NCBI GenBank assembly: GCA_022113835.1
Contig: JAILWY010000010.1
Coordinates: 13,697,501 to 13,761,500, forward strand
From: Atopsyche davidsoni
Lineage: Eukaryota > Arthropoda > Insecta > Trichoptera > Hydrobiosidae
Length of the DNA: 64,000 nucleotides
Reading direction: 5' to 3'
Position 1 is the first letter of the stretch; every line of letters begins with the position of its first letter. Both the position numbers and the translations under genes were made by a program. Below the pieces are notes generated by a model, which made no database searches, was not told the DNA's origin, and was given only the letters and a program-made list of their open reading frames with translations. Below are positions 1 through 14,452 of the stretch, piece by piece.

Positions 1-3000
1 ACATGATCACCAAAGCTCTTCACAGGACATTTAATATTTTTAAAAATTAAAACAAGCTTTAAGTTTATATATTGTACATGTAGAAGTAAAATTTCTTTTA
101 AAATTTTTTACCAGCATTGAATTTGATATAATTTTATTTCACGTAACTACTTTTTCTTTCTAACTTTGAGAGTTATTCGAGGTGTATTGTTTTAAAATTC
201 AATTCCATCTATACCTTTGTGTTGTCTCAAAAAGTTGGTAGTTACAATCACAAAGTTATAAGAATTGCGTCTCCTGTAGTAGCAGGCGTTTGGCTCCTAT
301 CCCGTTTTCTTAATTATCAGCCTGAATGACTTTTATTTGGTCTCTAGAAACCCACATACAAGTTTGATTCAATTTTTTTTTTAAGTATAAACCATAGGAA
401 AATATTTACCAAAGCACTCGCCGTCCTGATAAATTTGTGAAGAAATACAGAATCTCATCTAGCATCATCAATGTCCAATGGCCTGTTTACAATTATTTAG
501 TGTTAATTTTCTAATAACAGCTTCTTAAAATACTTCAAAATTGTTAACATATGTATTTATTACCTTTTTAAAGAATTTAAATAAGTTTTTTGTAAAAAAT
601 AATATTTATTTATAATTAATCACATTACGTCATCTTGAGACCATACTTTCTTGAGATTAGGAATTTGATACATTGAGTAAAGATGACTTCATATGAGTTG
701 AGATAAGCAGTGCAGTGCTAACTTCTGATCTGTTAACTTCTAAATATAAGACGCCATTGTAATAATGATAACAAATTTAAAAAAAAATGCATACTAAAAA
801 AAACAAGAAACAGTGCCGCGTTGTCATAAATATACATTTATAATACTTTGTTGTTATTACAAAAAATAAAACTCCGTTACTTATTTATTAATGTTTTTTA
901 AATAATTAATTATATTTGAGTACTTTGGATATCTTTAATTAATCAGGAAGTAACCAATGCGGTTCCAAGAAAATCCCTGGGTTAATTTAATTTCCCAGTG
1001 ATTAGTGTGAACTTTGCTCTATTATGGATTGCATTCAATTTCTGACTTTGTTGAGGTTCGCTCAGGCTAGTTGCTTTAGTTAAATAACTTTTAATAAAAC
1101 ATCATCAGATGATTAACAAAAATAATTTAAAAATATGTTTTTTTTTCGGATAGTAAAAACTTTTATTGTGGATCGGAAATAATATCGGAAATTTGATGTG
1201 AGATAAAGTCTTAGTATTTTTTTTGCTATTGATGACAACTTTTAATTTATAGTTAGAATTCAAGCACGTTTTAAATTCAACAATGATTACATTTTTACTA
1301 CAGATTACTAGGTCCGAAAAATACATATGGTCAGGGTTGAAGGCTGTGCGGCCGTAAAAACGACTAAGATGGATCCGAATGGGTTGAAAGCTCTTTCTTA
1401 ATTCGCGACCTGATGGGTCGAAAACGTGGGTTTCCCTGGACGTGTTCTGCTGGTAAGGATATTGTCAAGAAGTCCAAAAAAAGGTTTTTTTTTTCATTCA
1501 GAACACCCCTACCTTTCTGTTTTTTTCGTGTTCACTAAATGTTTTGCCATCGTGGCTAAATTATTTACTTTGGAGTTTCTGGATCAGGACACACGACACT
1601 TTGCTACAAATTTTGACCTTATTTATATAATTTTAAAAATTCAAATCAGATTTTTTCACTACACTGTTGGATAATCTTATGAGTTTGGATAATCAAATCG
1701 ATCATGATCAGTATTAAGATCAGAAAACAATTTTTTTGAATAAAAATTTTGGCTTCTTTGTTATTGTAGTAATATGTTTTCAATGTAAAAAATTATCTAA
1801 AATACTCACAAGACTTTTATTTTGTAATATTTTTAATGAATGGTGTGAATAATTATAGCCACATACATCACGTTATAACCAAAAACAATAGAATTTGGGC
1901 GCTTTGACATTGAAAAATATATTTTGTATTTTTCGTCTACGTTTACTCTTATTTTTGTATAAATGATACGATTGTAAATAAAAGTATATCCGGCATTTAT
2001 ATACGAGCTGTTTTTAAAATATCGGCAAATAAAGAAAGGAGAGAAAGAAAGAAAAATAAAGCAACCTTGCAGGTGTGATTGTAACAGTATTCACATGTAA
2101 AGTCCTTTTCACACTGAGAATCGATATGCAATAATGCATACACATTTGATCAAGTCACCGTTCTCTTGGCGGTGCATTGTATTTGCACACAAATCTCTTT
2201 GAAACCCTAGTACTTTTTATGTGTTAATATTGACGGAGGGGACAAATTTGCCGACATTCTGTTGATAATACCTGTTGGCGTTTTATGGCCAAAGAAGAGC
2301 AATTGTATGATTACATCAGACCTCTGATAGCGAGAGTGATCATGAATATCAAAATTTTAAACTATTATATATATGCAGTAAAATAATGAATTTTTAAAAA
2401 ATGAAAATCTGGTTCCAAGATTTTAAGTAATAAAATATTTGCATCCCCAATCAGTATGTACCCATGACAGTATAGATGCTTTTAAATCTATGTCAATTAG
2501 GGCGTACTTAGCATTAATCGTTTCAAATTATTATACGTGAAGGCCTTTTCCGATTTGTCTGTGAATCGTTTTTTCTTACGCGGATTACTGAGGAATCGTA
2601 TTGATCGATATTGCATAGCCAAGGTGTAAGTTATTCAGTTATAAGGGTGGTGACGTATAGAGACGGGTGTAATAGCTTAATGTTAGATGTAATAAATGAC
2701 ATTACTTATTACATTGATTAACATATTATATAATCAGCTGATAATATTTTAGCTTTCTAATTTAAATAGTTTAATAAATCGAGTTGAACAAATAATGCTT
2801 TGTTTTTTTCGAGATAGATAGTTGAAATAATATTGATGTCACTTTTAATATTGATATTGAAATTTTTATCTAAAATAATTACAAAATACATAATAAAGAT
2901 AGATTGAATAATGAATGCAACAATTTACCTTAAAATCAAAGTTTTAATAAAATCTAACGAAGTTCCATCAGTATAATTCCATTGTTTCGTTGTAGCCGGT

Positions 3001-6000
3001 GCAGTGTGTGTTTCACTCTAGCGCTAGAGAGGCACGGCTGGAACAATCGCTCCTATAGTTCAGGGTCAATGCGAGTACTAGAAATAATTCTTCACTGCAG
3101 CTGGTATCGCCGAGGGGAAAAGTATAAATCGATAAAGAACAATGCCATTGAAACACAAGCCATGATTCTCGCGATAGTCACTGAAGGATGGTTTCATTTC
3201 CTTTGGATGGTTTAGATCAATGCAGAAAAATCGTATGAAATTGCTGTTTAAGATGATTTACAACCTTATAATAAATTTTAGTTATTGGTGATAGCTTTGA
3301 AGCTATTTATTAACGTTACGTATCTTTATATTGATATCAGAGTAATCAAAAATAAATATCAATTTCATCCAAGCGGCTTTGGCAATCAATAGCAAGCGAT
3401 ATGAAACCCACTTAATCCAATACAATAAATATACTTTACACCTTACATGTTTCTATATCTATGCAAGAATGTGTGTAATGCTTAAAACTCCAGGCTCAAT
3501 ATGCAATTGGATTATTTCTAAATACTTGAAAAGTAAATTCTCACAAGTTTGTCTAAAAATATCGATAAAGTAGTACGACCGAGGTAGCTTTAAATATACG
3601 AAATATAATGCGATGTAATGGAAAGCTTTGATCCAATTACGCTGTTTTTGTTTGTTTGTATTACGAGTGTGTTTAATTTATCTGAAAGACTTCCCAACAA
3701 AAAAACGTAAGTCGTTAATCGAAAAAAATAAATAGGAATTCATTTTTTGATGCGACGTTAGTTCGTGCTCTTTTTGAGAACCCAACAGCCATACTGCTGC
3801 TTGCGATTGAAAAAAATACATGGATTGTATTAAAATACAGGCCATGTAAAATCTTTCAATTTTATAAATTCAGAAAAAGTAGTGCAATTTGATGAACGCG
3901 TATCATAAATTATATTACATTTAAAAAAATTAAAACTTAAGTTATTATTTATTGCTTTAATTGTTTATTATTAAAACTGGGAGTAACATTTTTGATAAAG
4001 TGTGCTGTTTGAACCAAATAAAAGATTGTTATATATGTTTGATTTATTTTAAATTTCAGAAAATATTACTTTGAAAAAATATCGATCAAAACTTTTTTGT
4101 AAAAACCTTGTATAAATCAAAATCCCAGCTGAATAACATCATTTGCAACAGTCAAGTATAATCCAGTCAGATTAAAATGTGCTTTTGGAGCTTTATTTAA
4201 AAGTGAACATTGTTTTCAAGATTAAGACTCAAGACTCCCAGGAGGTCCCGTGACGTGGTAGAATTCTGCGGCGCACCACAGTCTCGTCAGACAAAGGCAG
4301 GAACACTTTGATTTCGTCACCGTTTTAACCTAGTGGTTACGTGGTGAAAGGTTTAATTATTTAACTCAGGCCGTAAAGCAAAACACAGCCTTGGAAAAAT
4401 CAGCTTACTTCTCAAGCAATTAAAAATTATTGTTATTAGTTATTAATTTATAAAAATTAAAACGAAGAAATTATTGTAACGCTAGGAATACAAATTTACT
4501 ACAATAATACTCAGTTATAGTTCTTATGTTTATATATATTTTCGTTTATCCATCAAAAAAGGTTTTTATAGCGTTTTATTTATTCTTCACTATTGAATCA
4601 TTCAAAACAGAAACCAAAATTATAATTTTCTTACAACTTATGCATGATTTACAATATTGTGTGGCGATTGTTGTCTTTGTGAGCAGCAAAGGTTCCACCA
4701 GCGATATTACGTATCGGTAACCACTATCCCTGAGGTCCGACATCAATCATTATCATTTAATTTTCAAATATACACCACACGGAGAGAATACAGTTAGGTC
4801 AAGGCTGTTGTAGAACTATGATGCGTATGAAAAGGGTTCAAATCAAATGAAAATTTCTTACTGGAAGTGAGAGAAAATAATGAATTTTAGAAATCAGCGT
4901 TTTATTTAAATGACATGTAAAATAATGACAATGCAAAAAAAGTTTATTTAACAGTGTGCAATAACACATTTATCGTCGATGTATTTCTTCCATGGTCAAA
5001 CTGAAACAAATAATCGATTTGTCAAAGCGATGGTCGAACTATCAACATTAAGATTGACTATATACAAGAAGGAATGGAGAATATAAAAAAATAAGTACAA
5101 ATACATAGCTTAAAGGTAAATATAAGTTCATTAAAAATCAACGAAAGATTAAGAATTAAATTAAAGGACCCAAAAGTTTTAATTATATTGAGTTATAATT
5201 AGTTCAGAAATCTTTTGGTATTTATATAAGATTTTAATGAGTTAGCATAATTTCTTAATTTAACTTTACTTCCTTATGAAAATTAAAAAAGTATACATTA
5301 AGAAATTTATCTCTACAATATAATGCGTTTAAATTTTAGTATATCATTAGTGAATATAATCATATTTTAAATATTCATTTCAATAGGAAAAAACCTGTCT
5401 TGAGGGTTGGTTACAATGAAAATCGTACATCGACTTTTATTATTATGTGCTTAGAAAACATCTCCCAGAAGGATCTCAGAACAAAGCTAGCTTATCATTT
5501 GTATAAACGACTATGTTTGTCACAACATAAATTACAAGAACGGCCCCATTTCATACGGTTTCATTAAGATAGCATCCTCGATAGTAATTTATCACTTTTA
5601 GAATTTATGGACATCTTGGCATCTAAATTGTTCTAAAAAAGACCCTGCCTTCCGGCATATAACATTAATGTCTTGCTCGTGTTATATCATTTAGAATGCC
5701 CTTATAATACTTGCTACTAGATTTTTTATTGTTAGTTTTATTTTAATAACTATGGCCACTGCCCGCTATCTGCTATAAATACAAATAATATGAAAAATTA
5801 TTGATTTCTGGATGTCTTGTGAGGTAAATATGACTTTATGAATTTATGAATTCTGTGCTTATAAATAAAGAATTCAATGAATAAATATTAGTTATTGTTT
5901 TTTTTAGTATTTGAAAACATGAAATATTTTTTTCCGTAAATTTGAAATAATTTTTCTGTTGGAAATGGTTTCAAAATATCAATTTGACTTTATACTCATC

Positions 6001-7000
6001 AAGGTATTATTTTTTCAGAAAATCCCGAAGACAACTCCTAAAAACACAAATCTTCAGTGTCGAAGGTAAAAAAATGTTTCTGGTGAAACAGTTCAAAGGT
6101 ATTTTTATAACCGACCAGCAGCATAGCGCTAATTTTCTTAGAACTGATGCTAAGAACCACAATATGGAATCGTCTTTATTGTCAAAAATATTCAATATTT
6201 ATTTACGATATCATATATTTCAGTTATATATTTATTCAACGTTTTCATGAAAACTTTCTTGATTTCTGGAAGATAAATGCTAATTACACCTCAAACGACT
6301 CCATGTCTGGTAAGAAAGTTGACATATAACAAAGTTATCTATTTGATGATCACATAATACTGAAATGTGGTAGTACATATAAAAAAACCTCTAATAATAT
6401 TAACACTGAGAGTTGACATTGATCTAATGGAGTTTTTCAGTCTCTAGAGCATTGAGTTCCTAAGAGCGGTTTATATCATCCAGAGACACTGTAAAGTATG
6501 GGCGTTTATTCTGACGCACTCCTTCGTTGGTGGCTACGTCATTATATATATTTTTCAATTTGACCATAAATGGTCGGAAAATTTCTCTGTGAGATATAAA
6601 CCGTAAATTATTCTCAGGAAAAAGTTAATTTTTTTAATTTAAGTTTCTTTTGTATATAATATTTCTAATTTTCTAAAGGTCATATTGTGTCAAGTTGAGA
6701 AGAATAATTTTTTTTTGGAAATGTTTGTATGTTAAGATGTTTCAGTAATAAATTAACGGTCTTTATATTGCTTAAAAATGTCACAATTTTAATAACGATA
6801 GTATTTAATGCCCAGAGCCGGCAGTCACTATGGCAGGGCAGCTATTTCTTGTGTATATTTTAATAAATTCGCATTTTTTCTTAAACAACGTAAAAAAACA
6901 ATCAACTCACATGTGAAACGACAAGAAAATTTAAAAAAAAACACTCTATTTGCGGTATTCAAACCTACACCTCCCTGGCGATGCCAACTCAAGTGCTTTA
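1..7000. other. Intergenic or intronic DNA without recognisable genes
   Basis: AT-rich throughout. Only short open frames of 60-90 codons without homology. Slightly GC-richer patches near 1340-1450 and 4230-4330 show no family signal. Confidence 0.6.
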
Positions 7001-7012
7001 ACAAGTTAAACC

Positions 7013-7084
7013 TTGCACCGGCTAGATTAATTAGATCACCTGGTCGCGATAGCCGTGGAGTGTGGGTTCGAATTCTATCTATGT
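7013..7084 (+). repeat. tRNA-derived sequence (SINE head or tRNA pseudogene)
   Basis: The B box is intact (GGGTTCGAATTC, near 7064-7075), and an A-box-like stretch GGCTAGATTAATTAGATCAC (7018-7037) lies at the right distance, but stems do not close properly. No clear SINE body or tail follows. Confidence 0.4.
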
Positions 7085-7271
7085 GAAAAATATTAAGAAT
7101 TTTTCTCGTCATTTTATAAGTGGTTATCTAAATAAAGCTGTTTATTACAAAAATAATAACCATAGTGAGTTGCGTTACTTTAAATTTTTTTTAAAATTTA
7201 TAAATTCGATTCAAAGAGGAAAATATAGATGAATACGGAAAAAGGTTGGGAAATGGGTAGAGAAAACTTAC

Positions 7272-7350
7272 TTAAAATCAAACCTTGGGTTCGTTGAATC
7301 GCACAAAGTAGTTGGGTGATGGTGGAAAAGCCTCTGATTCCAGTGAAAAT
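7272..7350 (-). other. Candidate minus-strand exon, unassigned
   Basis: A 79-nt segment with a good acceptor (TGTATTTTTGTTGCAG) and a GTAAGTTTT donor on the minus strand. All three frames are open or nearly so; one reads ESEAFPPSPNYFVRFNEPKV then stop. I do not recognise it. It could be an exon of a gene whose other exons lie outside or were missed, or chance. Confidence 0.2.
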
Positions 7351-7399
7351 CTGCAACAAAAATACAGATTTTAATATCAAGTATTAAAAAGGCAACTAA

Positions 7400-10300
7400 T
7401 TTTTAGCTAAATATTGATCGGTTTCTAAGTCGAATCACGCTAACACAATCAACTTACATACTAAATTACATTTTCACTTTTATTGTAATTAGTAAAAGTA
7501 CTATTTTTTGTATTATTATATGCCTAATTCATTTTAAATAAAACAATTACTATTTGCAATACTATTTACCACGTTGATCTCGAATAATTTTGGCAAGTAG
7601 TCAAATAAACTAGGGAATACTGTTCGTGCATTCAAAGCTAGACACAATTCAGCTAGATACTTATTAAACAAAATAAAAAATGTAGTTATTGCGAATCAGG
7701 CTGCTAATATTTCAGTAACCATCATTTTGCTTATCTGAAACCTTAAACATTACAGTATTTGACAAAAAATATTATACAACCAGTAGCCGTAACAGGACTT
7801 GACATTTCAGTTGAGTTAATAATTAACCTATTATTTCAGTAAATAATAAGGTAGCTAATTTGAGTTGAGGTCTTAAAGATGTTGACAAATATCAAAAGGG
7901 TTAGATGAAACATGATACAGGTGTACAAAAGGGATTATTGAATGCCCTTCAAGTTTAAAAAAACCGTTGACAATCATACATAACGTACGCCAACTGAAAA
8001 ACCACGAGGGTACTTGTTTGTAAATTTTAATTCTAAAATGCAAGTAGCCATTACAAATACAATTTAAAGGTCTGTGAGTATTAGTAGCCAGCTGACAGTA
8101 ATTGAACGTTAGTTTACCCAAAAGCGTCACTAGAAAATTACTCCTGAATATAAAAAGAAAAAAAAGTTTGGTCGTTATGATGCTAAAGTCAGCGTAAACT
8201 TTATTCGAGGACACTCTGCAGTCCTATAATTATACGGCAAACTAAAGTTCGCTTTTAAATCACAACGTCCTAGAAAATAGATATATTCTATTTTTTTAAA
8301 AAGCAGTATTTTTCAAATATAAAAATGCTCTTGGAAGATACGCATCTTACATTGATATTTGGAAAAAAATGCCAAGTGGTTCGAACAAAATTTTGACGGT
8401 CCGTTAGTAAATTCCTTACTTCTTAGTTATATATTATATTTTATTTACCAAAGAAACGCTAGCAGAAATGATAAATCATTAAAATATAGTAAAGGTAGCT
8501 CACGAAAGATGCAAAAAATATACTAATTGGTCTTGTATTGAGTGATGGTTTATAATCGTATCACTTAATGTTTCTGCTCTAGCTTTAGATAATCCAAAAT
8601 ATATATATATATATGATTCAATAGCAACCTATATGATTAATCAAATAATTTGGTGATGTGAAAAGCGTTGCAAATGTGCTTTGGATACGACTTTGATTTT
8701 GCATTGAAAGTATATTATGAACAGCAAGAGTGTAAGGACGTCGATGGGGAGCGACATCGCCGACCGTTCTTTCGCACTGAAGAGCTCATCACCCCTGAAA
8801 CGAATTGGCCCGTCATAAAACGCTCGAATGATGCAACGATCAAAATCGTTTCTTGCATTTTGAAATTTTAAAATTTCATCACCTCGAAAATCAAGCTCAC
8901 AGCTATTGGTCTGTCGCTTTTTATATAGGAAAAATACAATCAATAAACCAAAGTCGAAAACGTATACCTATATACTGTATAATAAATATTTTTTCATAAT
9001 ATCATATGCCATCAATATATTTCAATAAAAACACAGCACTTCAATGTTATTTAAATATATATTTGTTTAAGCTATTGAATGAGAAGTATACTGATCAATT
9101 TTTTTTTTTGCTGGGAGACATTATTATTGTCATTACTGATTTATGTCAATTTTAATGAAGATTTTAAAATTTCGATTAATCCTGTAGATTAAATTTATAT
9201 TCAATAACTAAATAAAGTTGATAAACTGTACAACAATAAGTTCATATTAATACATTTTTTTGATAGTTATCAAAAAGGTTCAAATGTTTGTGATAAAAAC
9301 ATTATTTATAATTTTTTTTTTTTTTTGGTTGCCTTGATAAGCTTTGTACAAAGCTCAAACTCAAAAAACGTATCATAGGGGCGTTTAGGGTTGATTTAAT
9401 AAATTGAACTTGCAAGATATAACTTAAATAGATATTTAAATACACATACCAATTGGATATATCTTGAAAAAAATTGATATACATTTCGTTATTCATATAT
9501 AACAAGAAAATATGAAACCGACATGTAAAAATGTGAATAAATTATCTATGACAAGCTCATCACAAATTCATTGGGTTCGGATCTCCTGGGACTCCTCATC
9601 AAAATATTATGAGGCTTCTTTTCACAAAACTGGACGTTTTGGCTTAAGTAATGTGGCGTGATGATATTTTATGAACAAATTTATATATATAGTTCATTAA
9701 AAAATTTAAATTGGTGTATTTTTCGTTGTAATTAATAAATAGTTAATTAAATTTTGTTAATAGATATTTATTATATTATTTAATAAACATTACTATCTAT
9801 TGCATTATTGGTCGCATGCTTAAACAAGATTCTGGGTGATTTTATTGTTTTCCGCTGAAAAATCTGAAATATTATCAGCACTCGGTTTTATTTTGACATA
9901 TTTATTTACATATGTATGCGCCAAGTCGGTCGCGGCAAATCGTACTGGATTGTATTTTTCAGCATTGCTGCTAGATTCAAATATCCTTTTCAGAGAAAAT
10001 AAAAAAAAGTTTTTAAAAGAAAGTGCGAAGCGATGTTTTCCAATCTTTTTATAATACGCAAGAAAAGAAAAGGATTTCTGGCAAGACGTATCTGGTTCTG
10101 AGCTAGGGCGTCAAAAAGAACTTGCATCTTTTTGTTGCTGAAATGATTTGTCTCGTTCATTCTTTTTTTTCTTCATATTTTAGATTAGTGCGCCACGAAA
10201 AACAAATCTAAGAATTTAAGTAAATAGAATTAATGTGATATAATAAAAAAAAAAATTATAACCTTAAAACATGTGTTAGAATTCACGAAAAAATTCAAAA

Positions 10301-13300
10301 AGTAAAGTTAATGAAGCATAAAAATAAGAATCGTACTTTATTACTTTTAATATCCTTTGTACCTAATATGTATTTGACAAATCAAAAGTGGATCATTCAA
10401 ATTACTAAGCAACAAAAATAAAAAAAGTATTATATAATATTTTACCAGCTTGGATCGGAGTATTAATGATTAAATCAAATACATCTCCGATGTAAAATTG
10501 CAGTAATTACATAGATGAATCTGTGTCAAGTCGTTCTATCGGCACTGATAATACAAGTCCACAGAAATGACCTAATGACTTGTACAATACTTTCATACTT
10601 CATTTTCAAATATGTATAACTACATTTCAAAGAAGAAAGTTTCATTTCATAAGTATACTAAAAAAATATTAAAAATGAAACGAACTTAGATGGTTTTAAA
10701 CTTTTTTAAAACAAGGGATAAAAAATATTTTTCTAAATCAATAAAATTTTACCGAATGAGTGAAAAACATATGAAATAACGATCAATCAATCACGAAGAT
10801 CAGGGTTGCTACTTTTTTTTTCTAAAGCCTCAAGAAATGCCGCCGTTGGATATAAATAATTATCTTAATAGCTGTGACACAATAAATAGTCGTTCAAGCG
10901 CTCTATGGATATAAAATTATTATTTATGTAATCCTTGTTTACGTCTTTATAAGCATTCAAGTAGACAATTTAATTTAGTTAACATTTATTCGCGTGTAAT
11001 GCAAACAGGGAAAAACTTGAACATTACAATTTTACTTGGAGCGTAGATGGTTTCTCTCGCAGTGTTAGATAAATGTACGGTATATAGATTACGTCTTCTC
11101 GTAAACATTTTAAGTATAAAAAGCGAGTTGCGATCGAAGGCACGATGACCTTTCATTACTCATCCAATACAACTCAAAAATATTTTTGAATTATTCAGGC
11201 TGTATTGAAAAGTGGCAGATTTAAATGTGTGTGATAATTTAAAATATTATATATATTAAACCACGAAAAAAGTTACGTTACGAGTTATTCTAATAAATGT
11301 AAAATAATTAAATTTGTTTTATAACATGTGGTTTTATTAGGGAAAGCTAAAAAAATAACCTACCTGAAGCAAAACGTGTAATTGTATTTTTCAAATGGAC
11401 CATTCCATTTTTATAAGTAATCTGAAATATCTGGAAACTTTACTTATATGTTAGAAGTCTAGTTAAAAAACAGGTAAATATTCTGCCTGTCCAAATTTCT
11501 TAATATCTTTAGTTTGGGCACGTAAAAAAGTTATTTGGCTTTATTCGATTTAAGATTGTAAGAAGAAAACCTACTCTTATCATTTAATTATACTTTGGAA
11601 ATATTTGTCTGTATGTCTGCGATTGTAGAAATTCAGCATAAATTAGATAATTAACCTTTGTATTGATGTCAGTTGCAATGATAAATATAGTTCAAACCGA
11701 CGTATAAAGCCACAGGCCAAGAGTCAAAGTCGCTTCGTGGGAGGGAAGCAGGTAACTGATTGCCTCCAGGCAGGTTTTGAAAACTTCGAAGTATAATTCC
11801 AAGCAGAAGACTGCCCTAATAACGGACGGCTAACCGAATTAGAATCAACGCTTTAAATACATACATAATTCACGTTTTATATCTTTCGCTTCTACGCTTT
11901 GTTACTAATTTAAGTAATTCTTCTATATTTCGCTTGAATTTAAAATAACAACGACCAAAGATAAAATATCAAATTAGAGCTCATGATTGAAATTAATTTT
12001 CAATGTTAACTAAATACTGAACAAAAAATGAAAAATTCATATCGTGTTTATTCCATTGCGGTTAATATGCAAACAACATTTTTTTTAAATATATTATTTT
12101 ATACATTCGATATAAAATTTACTATTTATTAGTTTATTTTAATTTTATTCACCCATTTTATGTTTATATTACTAAAAACTCTAAAATCTTGCCTAAAGTA
12201 GATAAGTGTTTTTTTTTAAATATTATATTGGTATATATTTCCTATCTTCCCCGCTTATTATATTGCACTTGCTGCGATACACATTATACAATTAGAATCA
12301 AAACAATAACGACACCGTTAAACAGTTGATAAAAAAAGGATTATTTTATGTATATATTTTTTTATTAAACTACAAAAAAAACTAGGGGTATTCTTTAATA
12401 TTATGAAAGCTTCAAGTCTGGAGAAGAATTTGATATACATTATATTCAATATTAGGTTACAAATTATATATGATTCTTCTTCCAAGACTTAGTTTGATAA
12501 AAAATATTTAATTTGATCTATTTAAGGGGTTTATTTAAGAACATGACAAACTGTAACCTATTTTTCTTAGCTTTTGTGTTCATACTGTGTTGACCTTATT
12601 TTCGTAATGTATAGATAAGGAATTATATATAATCTTTATAATAATTATATATAATCTTTATAATTAAAATGTCATATATTTACTATTTCTGCACATTTTT
12701 TTAAAAATAATCAGATTTCTTTAAGTAAAAAACCCCTTTCCACGTATTAGAGAATTGAAATTAAAACTATTGTAGTGATTGGAGGAAGTGTGTGATTTGT
12801 AATAAATATTTATTGTTATATGTAATGATTTTTTAAGGCCCTTTGTTATGAACATTATAGAAAAATTGATTCTTTGAGGGACTACAAATTTTTTCAGACG
12901 ATAAGCTTACTTTTAGCATATAGAGTCATCAAGTTGGTTTTAAAATGCCTCTGTAAAGGGAAAATAGACTATTCATTTACCCCATAAACCGTTTAGAAGT
13001 CTCTTAGCCCCTTGACTGTAACTTATTCTTCTCGTAATAACTTTAATTCAAATGTATTTAAATATAAATTCTTTTTTTGCTTTAAAATAGCATAATTCTC
13101 GTTTCGTATTTATACAAAATACAGTTAAGTTTACTGCTTTGGATAGTTGATTTCACATGAAATGCCTGTATTTTTTTACTATAATATGATAGTAATAAAA
13201 TGTTTGTATGTACTAAATAAATTCATTTTCGCATATCCAATCACAAATCAATTTAACCTTTTTTTCTTTACTTTTTGAATTATTCACTAAAAAATAAAGA
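7400..13300. other. Intergenic or intronic DNA without recognisable genes
   Basis: A minus-strand open frame at 8641-8943 shows a twice-repeated FRGDE word, but I recognise nothing. A possible minus-strand first exon (ATG at 11403, CAG|GTAGGT donor after 11364, 13 codons) is very weak. The rest is AT-rich and featureless. Confidence 0.5.
12621..12662. repeat. Tandem duplication of a 22-bp AT-rich unit
   Basis: AATTATATATAATCTTTATA occurs at 12621-12640 and again at 12643-12662. Confidence 0.8.
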
Positions 13301-13558
13301 GGATATGTGCCTATAATTATGAAAGTGGTCTAAGTAAAAAAAAATAATAATGAGTTTATCAGTTATTTCACATCACATTATTTTTAACTAAATTAATTCA
13401 GTGTAATTTTTACGATATTGTCAATAATGAACGGATGCTTCGGAGTGCTTGTTATTTCAACATTATATGGAATTCATTTAGTGTTAATTATGAATGTGGT
13501 CTAAGTCAAAATCAAAACATGTAGTAATGAGGAAGAGAAGTTATATCTTAGACAAAGT

Positions 13559-14452
13559 CATAATTTAAATTTGCTAAGTGCCGAACAAGCAAGGAAATGT
13601 CTTGCAGAAGACCAGCAAAAAGCAAAAGAGAATCCCGAGGAATATTATAGATTCTCATTTGATTTGCAAGGAGCACTCCCGTATCCAAAACTTTCTGTTT
13701 CGGTAGCTTATTATAAGCGAAACATGTACGTATACAACTCGGGTTTATGATAATTTTCATGATAACAATGTCAAGATGTATGTATGAGATGAAACTACAG
13801 CATCAAGATGTGCACAGGAAGTAGCGTCATTCATTTTAATGCATATCGAGGATAAAACTACTCAAAAACACGTAATAGCTTACAGTGATGCTTGTTCAGG
13901 CCAAAATCGTAACATTAAAGTAGCACTGACATGGATGAAAATTGCTCAGTCTTCAAATAACAGTATTGAAAAAATAGACCATAAATTTGTAGTATCTGGT
14001 CATTCCTTTCTGCCGAATGACCGTGATTTTGGGTTAGGTTAGGTTAGGTTAGAAAAATCGAATTGATAGAGCAGTGTAGAAGAAAAAAACAATTTTCAGT
14101 AAAACAAATGTTGCAGTCGGATTTTATTTCAACGAAACCACTAGAAGAGTCAACGACGAGAAGAGTAACAAATACCGCGGGCGAATCTGTCGCTTGGCTA
14201 AAATGCAATGGATGAGATTCTTGAAAAATGCACCTTATAAGATGTTCTATAAACCTTCTTTAGATGATTCTGAATACCACGTTTTGGATACCTAAAAGAG
14301 GAAGACCAAAAATATATGGAAATATTAACTTACTTCCATTTTTCACCACCACTAGACCAGTAACGGAAGAAAAACATAAAGATATTATGTGTTTACTATC
14401 CTACATCCCTCCAGTTTATCAGGAACATTTTAAAAATCTCAAAACTCAATGA
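13559..14452 (+). pseudogene. Broken DUF7869-like transposase gene
   Basis: Coding remains within the TIR element. Breaks visible: TGA at 13748, a TGA in place of a Trp codon near 13785, loss of reading after DRDFG where (TTAGG)n begins, and a frameshift near 14290 (HVLDT to KRGRPK). The N-terminal part of such proteins is absent, so this was already truncated. Not functional. Confidence 0.75.
14034..14054 (+). repeat. Short TTAGG telomere-type array
   Basis: About four tandem units of GGTTA/TTAGG, the canonical arthropod telomere repeat, directly after the DRDFG codons of the transposase relic, where the coding sequence stops matching its family. Confidence 0.8.

Noticed and set aside
6828..7112. 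94-codon minus-strand open frame and its + strand partner
   Set aside because: Overlaps the tRNA-like sequence; no homology; both strands open by chance.
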